Origin: Basidiobolus meristosporus CBS 931.73
Lineage: Eukaryota; Basidiobolomycota; Basidiobolomycetes; Basidiobolales; Basidiobolaceae
Direction: 5' to 3'
Length of the DNA stretch: 64,000 nt
Assembly (NCBI GenBank): GCA_002104905.1
Contig: MCFE01000168.1
Location: 81,672-145,671, forward strand
Part shown: piece by piece, positions 1 through 9,045 of the stretch
Position numbering within the stretch: the stretch's first letter is position 1
How the letters are laid out: each line of letters opens with the position of its first letter
Program-made: the position numbers and the translations under genes
The notes under the pieces: generated by a model
Databases searched by the model: none
The model's input: only the letters and a program-made list of their open reading frames with translations
Told to the model about the DNA's origin: nothing

Positions 1-2
1 AA

Positions 3-98
3 TCGCCTCTGCAGTGGGATGGAAACTTTCAAAACTCATACCAAGGAGAAGGAAGTACACTCCTGAATGGTATACTCTCGCTGAGCTTTACTTTCTAA
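3..98 (+). CDS. Possible last exon of a gene cut by the window edge
   Basis: One frame is open from the first bases and ends at a TAA at 96-98, giving about 31 residues (ending LSLSFTF). No domain can be recognised in so short a piece, and chance openness is quite possible. The strand and frame are inferred only from the lack of stops. Confidence 0.15.
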   Translation, partial: SPLQWDGNFQNSYQGEGSTLLNGILSLSFTF

Positions 99-411
99 TC
101 AATGAACAATAATTATCGAACTCATCTAATCTTAACTCAAATATACACATTATAATGGCAATTCTATTCATAGATTAATCAAAAGCTCGCCTTGAACACA
201 TACCTACATCTTTCTCCAATGGAGAGAAAAAAATTGACAGAAATTCGCGATCACGTGGAAGATCAAGGAAAAAAGGGTACTTGGATGCATGGACAGAGTA
301 ACGAATTCGATGGGATGGGGGACTCGGGGGTCTGCGATAAAACTAAGCGAGATGTGGAATTAGGCTTCCCCCTTTTCCGATAGTGGATTTTTTGCCCTGT
401 GTAAGATAAGC

Positions 412-514
412 GTAAGTGATCGATTTCGTTAGCGTAGTTTATATTAGTTGGATGGATGGACATCATGAATGCATCCGATATATATGCTCTTCATTAACAG
501 ACCTCTTCTTTCAG
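412..514 (+). other. Probable 5'-UTR intron of the eS7 gene
   Basis: A strong donor (gtaagtga) at 412 and a pyrimidine-rich acceptor (cttctttcag) ending at 514 lie just upstream of the eS7 start codon at 525. Leader introns are common in fungal ribosomal protein genes. RNA evidence would be needed to confirm it. Confidence 0.45.
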
Positions 515-524
515 TCACACAGTC

Positions 525-1178
525 ATGTCTGCCGCTAACAAGATCGTCAAGCCCGCCGGCGCTGCTCCTGCTGATGAGACCGAACTTTTGGTCGCCCAAG
601 CCATCTTCGACTTGGAAAACAACGTCCCTGAGTTGAAGAAGGACCTCCGTCCTCTCCAAATCTCCGCTGCCAAGGAGGTAACTGCTTCGTTTGAAATTCG
701 CTCAGTATAAAAGAGATCAGCAATTAACATGAGGTTTGAACACTAGATTGAAATTGGCGCTGGTAAGAAGGCCATCGTTGTCTTCGTCCCCGTTCCTTTG
801 TACAAGGCCTTGACCAAGGTTCAACAAAGACTTACCCGCGAATTGGAGAAGAAGTTCTCTGACCGTCACGTCTTGTTCCTTGCCCAACGTCGTATCATGC
901 GCAAGCCCACTCGCCGTTCCCGTGCCAAGCAAGCTCGTCCCAGATCTCGTACCTTGACTGCTGTCCACGAGAAGATTCTTGACGATGTCGTTTTCCCTAC
1001 CGAGATCATTGGCAAGCGTACCCGCGTTAAGGTTGATGGTAGCAAGGTCACCAAGGTTTTCCTCGACAACAAGGACTCCGGCTCCCTTGAGTACAAGCTT
1101 GATACTTTCTCTGCTGTTTACAAGAAGTTGACCGGTAAGGATGTCGTTTTCGAATTCCCTACCCAACAACTCGAATAA
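525..1178 (+). CDS. RPS7: 40S ribosomal protein eS7
   Basis: Structural protein of the small ribosomal subunit (eS7). Two coding exons, 525-677 and 747-1178, are joined across a 69-nt GT..AG intron, giving a protein of about 194 residues, the usual length for the family. Recognisable family stretches are the N-terminal [12 protein letters not shown] block, the [17 protein letters not shown] block, the very basic region around [20 protein letters not shown] (rRNA contact) and the C-terminal [11 protein letters not shown]. The 5' splice site falls right after the conserved ISAAKE. Codon choice is noticeably more C-rich at third positions than in neighbouring genes, as expected for a highly expressed gene. 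The start is fixed by conserved length and the [10 protein letters not shown]-terminus. Confidence 0.96.
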
Positions 1179-1404
1179 ATTTTCCCGCCACACACTGGAA
1201 AGTTTCTCTTGTTAGAAAAGAATACTACCAAGTAGATTCTTTTTGTGATAGCTAATCTAAATAAACATTTAATCAACCAGAAGCTCGTGAATTGGAACTT
1301 GTTATTTTTGCAGACTGCGGGTCCGTTGCTCATTGCTTCATCTTTATTTTAGGGGGTATGGGAAAACTATCTGAGTATTTCAAGCAGAACTGGGTTGGAC
1401 AAAT

Positions 1405-1740
1405 TCATAGCTCGCCACCGTGAACATTTTGTATGTTATTGAATAGTTTGGCTTCTCTGACCTCACTGACCTCTGAGATATGTTCATCTTGTCTGAAATT
1501 CGCAGCCAAGATGCTCGGCATGTTGGCGCTGAAGCCTTTCAAAAGTGTATCGAATTTGGAGCGAATGCTTCCTCCATTTTCAAGAACCTTTTGCTCTAAG
1601 ACCTCCTGGTATCCTGCGGGGGCTGTTTCTTTCAGTTCGACGATAAACTTTCCAAGATTCGACATGACGGCCTGTTCGTACGCAAATGCAAAACTGTAGC
1701 AGAGTAGAGCAATAGGTGAGAAAAGAAATATCTTAAACAT
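1405..1740 (-). CDS. Small secreted inhibitor-I9-type protein (subtilisin propeptide-like)
   Basis: A 111-residue protein. Residues from about 27 onward match the pattern of the inhibitor I9 fold (yeast Pbi2 and subtilisin propeptides): GKFIVELKETAP near the start, GGSIRSKFDTLLKGFSANMP in the middle and a VSEVREAKLF-type C-terminal strand. Such proteins bind and inhibit subtilisin-like proteases or help them fold. The first 21 residues (basic start, hydrophobic FLFSPIALLCYSFAFA) look like a signal peptide with cleavage after AFA, so export is predicted. An internal methionine (MSNLGK) would instead give a cytosolic form of about 85 residues like Pbi2. The signal-peptide start is preferred because the hydrophobic stretch is in frame and begins with ATG. 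No protease gene is seen next to it. Confidence 0.6.
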   Translation of the reverse strand: MFKIFLFSPIALLCYSFAFAYEQAVMSNLGKFIVELKETAPAGYQEVLEQKVLENGGSIRSKFDTLLKGFSANMPSILAANFRQDEHISEVSEVREAKLFNNIQNVHGGEL

Positions 1741-3539
1741 ACGTCTTGAATGACTCTTGGCATATGAACTGCCCGGCTTTTGAGGCTACGACCATACACT
1801 GTGAAACCAAATACATGCATGACGTGTGTTCGATTGGTAGGTGAACTGCAGTTATTCAGACCTCTATTCGAAAACCATATTCAGAATAGAAAGTAAGAAA
1901 TGCACCACAGTTCATCGTTGTGCAAGTGGTGTGATTAAACCGGTATTTCTGACTAACTTGAATTCTGAGAATCCTTTCAACCCGTAAATTGGCAGCTTTC
2001 ATAAAATTGATCGATTCGATTAATGGATTCATGACAGGTTTGAGTCGTATAGCAGGATGACCTGAATCGTCAATCAGGTGTTTTGTTACGGATGGGTTGG
2101 GCGGACTCGCTTAGTGCATTCTAATTTTCGGTTTCCGGGTAGAATCTGTTGTTATTGAAATGTACTTTAGCAATATATCCCTGAATGATCAGCCTAGTTA
2201 CAACTTATATAGGAACCATTTTAATCTTTCAGCCATCGTGTAACCATGGTGTTTTCTATGTAGCGCATGTTTTGGGCGGATATTTAGAGTCACAAACATG
2301 TAAAGAGCTTTGGGCGTCCTGTTATTGTGGTGTTGCAAGACCGCATCCCTGTGGAGCGCCTACACAGGCGCTATAGCCCTCTGTACTGCGCTGGTTTTCG
2401 AATGACAACCTCGGGTGTGGCGGTTCTTAAGATTTCTGGAGAATGGAAATTCCGCGCGGTTAATTACACATGGTTTAGAAAATTCACCATTCATTCTAGA
2501 AAGAGTGGTGCCATATTCTTCTATAGGTATGTATCCAGGAATTTAAAAACTCTTTTTAAACTTTATCAGTATCCAGACTGCAAGTGCAATCTGCCTGACC
2601 ACTTACCAGAAGAACCAAACCCCTTTGCACCATTATCCACTCGGGATACCATCGATATGCACACTTTGTTATCTATAATATCCAGTAAACGCCCCTTCAA
2701 ATTCTATCGAATGTAATGTTTCATCACCATGACGAGCTCACGGATATCCCAGCTAAGAAAGGTAAATCCACAGAATGGCTGGAATCCATAAACTTCAAAG
2801 TTTGGACTCTGAGTGAAAAGAGTGTCACAGTCTATTCAGCCATTGATTCCCCAAGTGACTGATTTTCGAGTGGCAAAATGCAGCCATTCCAGAGAAGGTG
2901 CGATTCACGACGGTCTAGTCAAATCATTAGTCGGGGTTGTAAGGTTGATGTGAGCTGAGCAGCGTTTATCCATTGTTATTACAGCCATGTGGGATCATGT
3001 TTACCAAGGCCAAGCCAATAAACAGGTGAATATGGGTTGATAAAATATTAATTTGGGTATTTCGTGCGGAATTGGCCGTTTATAACACACATGATCCGGA
3101 ATATAAATAAATAAGTTGATTCTAGAGCAATACGAAACGGTCGATCCCACAAAATATGAAACAAACGATCGTCGCAGGGAATTGATATCCTGTTGCTTGT
3201 CTCTGATCAATCAGGCCCATCAGGACACTCAAAACATGGCAGAAATATAGACAAAAGTGGCCAGAAATATGATCGGATTCCACTGATCAGCTCATAAACG
3301 CTTCCCCGCAACCTATTGGAAGCCATGATTGCATCAGGGCCAGATCTATATTTTGATATTGAAGTTAGGTATATCACCGATACTTTAGGTTTACAGGTGA
3401 CCTACCTCTGCGTTCTACACCTCAAGACTAGCAGGTGCTGTGCTGTACTTTAAATAAAGTTCAAGTGGTTTGTGCCGTTCTCACGCAAATAGTAGCTAAC
3501 GGCCGTAGAGTCTACTCATGTGCAACCTGATTCAATCAT

Positions 3540-3585
3540 CCACCCCGGTTATGTTACTTGTGCGGGCAACAAATAACCGAGGTGG
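3540..3585. repeat. Inverted repeat, 13-nt arms
   Basis: Left arm ccaccccggttat at 3540-3552 and right arm ataaccgaggtgg at 3573-3585 are inverted copies with one mismatch, separated by 20 nt. It lies about 260 bp upstream of the Cdc25-type start codon. It may be a protein-binding site or a chance structure. Confidence 0.5.
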
Positions 3586-3614
3586 GATCAACGGAGCATG
3601 GAAACGCTGGAGCT

Positions 3615-3664
3615 TGATCCATTCCGATTCAGTTTATATAAACTGAGTCTTATTGAGTGGATCA
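3615..3664. repeat. Nested palindrome upstream of the first Cdc25-type gene
   Basis: A perfect 18-nt palindrome, TCAGTTTATATAAACTGA (3629-3646), is flanked by a second pair of inverted heptamers, TGATCCA (3615-3621) and TGGATCA (3658-3664). It lies about 100 bp upstream of the TATA box at 3747. The symmetry suggests a dimeric regulator site, or the terminal part of a small mobile element. Confidence 0.5.
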
Positions 3665-3746
3665 TGCTATGCCTCATCCCCAGTGACATGGGTCTGTTTT
3701 AAATCAGGGCCGCATTCCATAAAAAGATTTGTACCCCGAGGCTGAG

Positions 3747-3757
3747 TATAAAATAAA
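3747..3757 (+). promoter_or_regulatory. TATA box of the first Cdc25-type gene
   Basis: TATAAAATAAA lies 100 nt upstream of the ATG at 3847, which leaves room for a leader of about 70 nt. The second Cdc25-type gene also has a TATA element at a similar distance. Confidence 0.5.
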
Positions 3758-3846
3758 TCCCACCGACTTGTCGTTCAATATTGCAGTAGACTATCTGTTC
3801 CTGCGCAATAGGTTCTTTTGTATCCATTCATTCCCGACCTCTCACA

Positions 3847-4773
3847 ATGTCTACTAAAGTTTGCCGATCCGCTGAAGTGTCAGATATGCCTTTGCCATCA
3901 CCTCCTCACAAACTTCGTAAGACTCAAAGTATGTGTCTTTCCCGGGAGGAGTTTCTCTTCAGTGACGTTTGCAAGCGTGCCACACTGGACGCTCATGGCC
4001 AGCAGCACTCCATTCCGTGCTTTGACAGCAAGGAGGACACTCTGAAGCGTATATGTCCTGAAACGTTGCAGCGTGTTCTTTCGGGGGAATTCGAACAAGC
4101 CTACGAACAGCTCGTTGTAGTCGATTGCCGTTTTCCCTATGAATATGCAGGAGGCCACATCAAGGGAGCCATCAATCTCAGCTCCAAGGACGAATTGGAA
4201 AAGCATTTTCTGAACAATTTTGAATTCAGTAAACGAACAGTGATAATCTTTCATTGTGAATATTCATCACAACGAGGCCCGAGAATGGCGCTTCATCTGC
4301 GAAGCCGGGACAGGGAACTGAATGCAACCGAGTACCCCAACCTGTTTTTTCCTGAACTGTATATACTTGACGGTGGATACCGCAACTTTTATTTCCAGGC
4401 CAAGCAACTCTGCATCCCTCAGAACTATGTTGAGATGAATGACGAGCAACATATGCTTGAGTGTAAATCTAGAATGATGCATTTCAAAGAAAGCTTCTCC
4501 TCCCGTCGTAGCAAGTCTAGATCTCCGAGCTGGTCTCAAAGCAAATCTAGCGAGTGCCATTCCTTGTTGGATAGGCAGCCAGTTCGTAGAGCTTCTCTCC
4601 TTACTCGTCTTCGACCATCACTCTCATCGTCTGGTCAACCATTGAATCTGGCGCCCATGATCCCGTTGATTCCCCGACGTCATCTCCCTAGAATGATGAC
4701 GAATGAACCAGAGAATGTTGTTGCCGCTCCTGTTCTGAGCCAGACACCCAACTCGATTTACATTTCCCCATAA
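3847..4773 (+). CDS. Cdc25-type dual-specificity phosphatase, intronless copy
   Basis: A 308-residue rhodanese-fold phosphatase. The active-site loop FHCEYSSQRGPRM has the Cdc25 CX5R signature (Cys137, Arg143), preceded by VVVDCRFPYEYAGGHIKGAINL and followed by LYILDGGYRNFY, both Cdc25 hallmarks. Cdc25 removes inhibitory phosphates from cyclin-dependent kinases to trigger mitosis. The N-terminus carries LRKTQSMCLSREEF, also present in the second copy (43386-44399) and resembling the fungal Cdc25 RTQSM motif, a likely kinase target. The long N-terminal regulatory region of classical Cdc25 (400-600 residues) is missing. The C-terminal third is rich in Ser/Arg (SRRSKSRSPSWSQSKSS). No introns, although the second copy has two inside homologous sequence. 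It could be a retrocopy. Strongly predicted fold and family; the exact kinase target is inferred. Confidence 0.88.
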   Translation: MSTKVCRSAEVSDMPLPSPPHKLRKTQSMCLSREEFLFSDVCKRATLDAHGQQHSIPCFDSKEDTLKRICPETLQRVLSGEFEQAYEQLVVVDCRFPYEYAGGHIKGAINLSSKDELEKHFLNNFEFSKRTVIIFHCEYSSQRGPRMALHLRSRDRELNATEYPNLFFPELYILDGGYRNFYFQAKQLCIPQNYVEMNDEQHMLECKSRMMHFKESFSSRRSKSRSPSWSQSKSSECHSLLDRQPVRRASLLTRLRPSLSSSGQPLNLAPMIPLIPRRHLPRMMTNEPENVVAAPVLSQTPNSIYISP

Positions 4774-5939
4774 GCCGCACACAAAGCCCTGAGTCACTGA
4801 AGCAGCCTGTACCATAGCATACCATGAATTGATCGCAGTATAACCGCAAAATCTTTTAAAAAACCTAGAATCAACCATACCGATGTATATAGAATCAAAA
4901 GAATAAATTTTGAGACTGTCATAGTAAACACTTTTTCGGATATCCTTCGAGAATATTTAGCCAGGGGAATGCTAGACCATCGTAGTATCAGCCTTGAAAT
5001 GACAATGAACGAATCAGGCTGTCATGGATATAGTCCCAGCTTTTACCTGGGCTGGCTCTTAGAGAGTACCAAGCCGGAGTTACACCAGCGATGTACTATC
5101 TGGTCAAACTTGAACTGTATTCAGATATCAGTACATGATCAACGTGTAACCTGAGCCCAGTATGACCAACTGAATACTACCGTAAGTTGAATTGTTTTGA
5201 TCCTAGCTACATATGGCTTTTCTGTGGTATTTTCCAGGGAACCCAGTCAAAATGTGTGGCGAAAAATGATAAGAATGAAGTAAGGCTGTTGTCAAGGTGA
5301 CGTCGGGGATATAAATGTAGGAAAATTCCATTAGCGTGCTGTTTTGAGCTGATTAATTTGTGGGATTGGCTCCACTCACATTCTGGAAACTCTTCGAGGA
5401 TTTTTATGAATCCATGTAGCCATCCAGCTTCTAGATTGTCTCCTCCACTTTTTGGATTATTTTGAGCCGGTGTTTTAAGCATTCAATTTCAGCAAATTTT
5501 CATCTCTGAGGTGACACAGCATTTTCAATACAATGACTGATTTTAACAAATAAAGTTTAAATAGATGCGAGTTAAGGCTGAAATGTATGGGTGCAGGGTT
5601 CAACCCGTTCCATACCCTACACAATATGAACATTTATCCCTGCTTATCAGATAGAGCGAGTGGGAAGATCTTCACCTACTAATATCGCTGTATTTGAATC
5701 ATCTATGGACTAATTGTTTGTGTTGAGCATGTGTCATTCTCTCCTGTGTTTGCAGACCACTTGGTGGTGGATCGGTGTTAGTTACTCTAACTTTTGTATT
5801 AAACGTATTTGATTTTTCAATTAATCACCAAGTCAATCAAACAATCAGTGACTATTTTTTGAAGAAATTTCATTCCTCAAGCAAAAACGGCATGTACTTC
5901 AATTGCGAAACAAATTTGTCAATTGGGAAATGGCCAAGC
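4774..5939. other. Intergenic interval without a called gene
   Basis: No open frame here has family features. The reading frame of the PPR gene is open back to 5775, but that upstream part is AT-rich and lacks a transit-peptide-like composition, so it is treated as leader. Confidence 0.55.
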
Positions 5940-8351
5940 ATGTCTCTGTTGAACCGTGCCCGCCTACTTCTAAATGGGCTAACCAGAGCTAATCTATCTC
6001 GGAATGCTTCCTATGGGCTACCAGCAAAGACTTCGAGTAGACGATATTTTTCTTTTTATCCTCCTGCATACATCATCAAAATATCGCCCATCGTGAAACC
6101 TAAGGCCAGGTCTGCGCTTTTGAGTTCCATTTCGCCCTTGCATAATTTTGAACAAGCTGTAAAAGCAAAGAATCCGGAAAACGCCTGGTCCTCTTTCACA
6201 AGAATCCTGATTACTCCCAACGAAAAGCTTATCAGCTCTACGCATATCTCCGGCCTTCTCGACATACTTCTAAGTAGTAAGAACAAGAAATTAACTCACG
6301 AAAGATGCGTCGCTTTGCTATCACACATGAAAAGGCTTCGTACCTCGTTTCAAACGGTTAGAGAGCATTTCCCACTCGTCAGATTCTATCTGTTTTTCGG
6401 CTACAAGGAGGAACTTGTAAATTTGATTCGGGTGTTGACAGAGAAATTTTCATTCTCCGAGAAAGAATGCAGCCAGTTGATATACCAGTTTGGAAGTGTA
6501 GATGTGAGGCAGGCTTGGACGTTTTATCAACACGTAAATCCAATTCTTATACTTGGTGAACAGCCATTGCTGGATCTGCTTTCTTTCGCTTTGAAAAATA
6601 ACGACGGCGTCATCATAGATGAGATAGGAGACTACGTATTCACGTCAGAAGCAGAGCCGAGTCGCCCGGTTTACCAAGCACTAGTACAAGCATACACTAA
6701 CTGCTGTACTCTGGATTCAGTGCTCAAATTATATCATAAGGCAGATAATAGCGACCTGTTGAACATCCGAGTTTTCAATATGTTCATCACCTTCTTCAGA
6801 AAGGCTATGCGATACGATCTATGTATCCATATGTATAACGAATTGACAAGAAGACACATCACACCAGACATCGTCACCTTGACATCTATGATGCAAGTCT
6901 ATGCTAGAAAACTGGACATCCAGAGCGCAGAGGCGATGCTGAAGAAGCTGTTCAAAGAGGGCCTCAGTCCTGACGTCATGACCTATACCACGCTTATCGG
7001 CATGTATGCAAAAGCATCTAAAATGGACAAGGCGTATGATCTAATTTCCGAAATGAAGAAGAATGGAGTGTCACCTACTCTACGTACATATACTGCTTTA
7101 CTTAATGGATGCTCAATATCGAATGATGTTGACGGTGCAATGAAAATATTCCGCCAGATGGAGGCCAGTGGGGTCCAACCTGATATCACAGCGTACAACA
7201 CACTTCTCCGGGCTTATTCAAAGCATCCTAATGATGACGAGATTCAGAAGATTCTGGCTGAAATGATCGAGCGAAAATGTAATCCTAACTCAGGAACGTA
7301 CAGCTTACTAGCACATTACTACTTGGAGCATGGCGACGAGGATAGAATAGATGAACTAGAAAGCAAGTTGCTGGATGGTGGCCATGTGGATGAATTGGCT
7401 TGTCATACTTTAGTCGATACTTACTTGGCCCTGTCGAATTGGAGCAGAGCCATCAAAGTGTACGAAATCATGAAATCGCGAAACCTCGGACCTCTTACCG
7501 ATATATACAACGCGATTTTAAAATCCCTGGCAAACGAATCGGAAGAAAGTCCGCTTTTGAAGTTCTTCCACGAAGGAGGCTCTACGCAGAACATCGTTTC
7601 GTTCAACATCATACTCAATTACTTCCGGTTACATGACAAAGTGAAGGAGCTCCAAGAGTCGTATGAGTCTATGGTTAGAAGTGGAGTGCGTGGTGATTTA
7701 ACGACATACAACATTCTGATCTCGGCCTATTGCAACGTTGGAGATCTCAACAAGGCTCTGAATGTGTTCGATAGCTTGGAATCCAAAGGAACCCAGCCAG
7801 ATCGGAGGATATTCAACACCTTACTTTCAGCATGCTTTAAGCACAACGAATCCAACCTTGCCTTTAGTATTTATCAGGCGATGTTGGATCAAAAACTTAC
7901 TCCCGACCAACACACACTGACGATTCTCATGGATCACTATAATCGTATTGGCGAGATGGAGAACGTTTTTCGAATCTGGGAGTTGCTGACTCGGGATTTC
8001 CCTAAAGAAACATTGAACACAAGCGTCTCGGTTCTGCTGGACTCTCTCGGCTTTAACGGAAATCTAGATACATTGAAGCATATGTGGGAGAAGCTGCGAG
8101 CAGACGGTTACATGCTAGATGAAAATAACTTCAGCTCATATATCGAGGCCCTTTGCCGATTTGGCGCGCATGATGACGCCATAAAGGTGTTGATGCACGA
8201 AATGGAGTCTATTCAGCCTAGTCGTAAGACATGCGAGCTTCTGCTGAAATCATTAGTCAGCTATCGACGTAAAGAGGACGTGGTTGAGGTTATGAACTTC
8301 CTCCGAACAAAGAGCCCAGAGATATACTCAGTGCTTGCCAAGATCTTATAG
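5940..8351 (+). CDS. Mitochondrial pentatricopeptide repeat (PPR) protein
   Basis: An intronless gene for an 803-residue protein. The start at 5940 is chosen because MSLLNRARLLLNGLTRANLSR begins an Arg/Ser-rich, acid-free leader typical of a mitochondrial transit peptide; an in-frame ATG further upstream exists. From about residue 270 to the C-terminus runs a series of degenerate 35-residue PPR helical hairpins, clearest in units such as PDIVTLTSMMQVYARKLDI, PDVMTYTTLIGMYAKASKM, PTLRTYTALLNGCSISNDV, PDITAYNTLLRAYSKHPND and later GDLTTYNILISAYCNVGDL. PPR proteins bind single-stranded RNA one base per repeat and act in processing, stability or translation of organellar transcripts. No catalytic domain is appended. 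The specific RNA target and ortholog cannot be named from sequence alone. An aataaaat poly(A)-like signal follows near 8399. Confidence 0.88.
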   Translation: MSLLNRARLLLNGLTRANLSRNASYGLPAKTSSRRYFSFYPPAYIIKISPIVKPKARSALLSSISPLHNFEQAVKAKNPENAWSSFTRILITPNEKLISSTHISGLLDILLSSKNKKLTHERCVALLSHMKRLRTSFQTVREHFPLVRFYLFFGYKEELVNLIRVLTEKFSFSEKECSQLIYQFGSVDVRQAWTFYQHVNPILILGEQPLLDLLSFALKNNDGVIIDEIGDYVFTSEAEPSRPVYQALVQAYTNCCTLDSVLKLYHKADNSDLLNIRVFNMFITFFRKAMRYDLCIHMYNELTRRHITPDIVTLTSMMQVYARKLDIQSAEAMLKKLFKEGLSPDVMTYTTLIGMYAKASKMDKAYDLISEMKKNGVSPTLRTYTALLNGCSISNDVDGAMKIFRQMEASGVQPDITAYNTLLRAYSKHPNDDEIQKILAEMIERKCNPNSGTYSLLAHYYLEHGDEDRIDELESKLLDGGHVDELACHTLVDTYLALSNWSRAIKVYEIMKSRNLGPLTDIYNAILKSLANESEESPLLKFFHEGGSTQNIVSFNIILNYFRLHDKVKELQESYESMVRSGVRGDLTTYNILISAYCNVGDLNKALNVFDSLESKGTQPDRRIFNTLLSACFKHNESNLAFSIYQAMLDQKLTPDQHTLTILMDHYNRIGEMENVFRIWELLTRDFPKETLNTSVSVLLDSLGFNGNLDTLKHMWEKLRADGYMLDENNFSSYIEALCRFGAHDDAIKVLMHEMESIQPSRKTCELLLKSLVSYRRKEDVVEVMNFLRTKSPEIYSVLAKIL

Positions 8352-9045
8352 TTTGGATGGAAGTAATTGTACAGTGGACATGATTGCCAGATGCATAATA
8401 AATAAAATCACCGTTTGAACGTGGGTGGTGACTTTTGTTATTTATACCACCTACCGACTTTCAAGTGACTGCTTAATCCAAACTCTTTCATGCATCTCTT
8501 GATGTATTTATATGTCAGATCTATCGGTGCTGAGGATTGGTCATTGGCAGAGATTATCGAATCCAGCTTATTTAATGTATAATGTAACGAGTGGCTTGGT
8601 GCGAGTATACTTTTAGTGTATTTCCTGTTTCTCCACAACCTCCTACAGAGTGCATTAATCAATAAAACCGGAATTTTAATGACTTGCGCAGAAGTAATAC
8701 TCCATCATTCCGTTGGAAGTCCGCATTAAGTCCCTACTGGGATTTCTTTTATGAGATATATAAGCAAGTCTGAGAAGAGTTGAAATGTTTCCCTCTTCTT
8801 GTACTCTATAGTTGTCCTCATACCATATCATTGATGCCTTCATATTAACCCAATAAACCCAACTCCAACTTTAACAACCATGGTAACGAGTATATGTCGT
8901 GTAGCGAGGCGCCAACTGTTGTTTATTCAATACTACGTTGCTTAGGGGTTTAACACGATACGTAATCTTGAAGTTATACTTCACCGTTGCTTTGACTCGA
9001 ATATTTCAGATTCGGAAAGAAAAGAAGCAGGTAACCAGGTAGAGC
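8352..9045. other. Intergenic interval between PPR and exportin genes
   Basis: It holds the PPR 3' end and the exportin-6 promoter. A 74-codon minus-strand open frame at 8438-8662 (ending SSHLKVGRWYK) is neither similar to anything I recognise nor strongly coding-like, so it is not called as a gene. Confidence 0.5.

Larger units (their letters stand above)
1741..3846. other. Gene-poor interval
   Basis: About 2.1 kb between the I9 gene (starting at 1740 on the minus strand) and the first Cdc25-type gene. A 129-codon open frame at 2327-2716 shows no recognisable motif, family resemblance or splice context and is not called. The last 350 bp hold two palindromic structures and a TATA box, listed separately. 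Confidence 0.6.

Noticed and set aside
717-1193. Long minus-strand frame opposite the eS7 gene
   Set aside because: Antisense shadow of a strongly biased coding exon.
2327-2716. 129-codon open frame as a gene
   Set aside because: No recognisable motif, no family resemblance, no splice or promoter context; likely chance.
8438-8662. Small minus-strand gene between PPR and XPO6
   Set aside because: Only 74 codons, no recognised similarity; kept as intergenic although a short unknown gene cannot be excluded.
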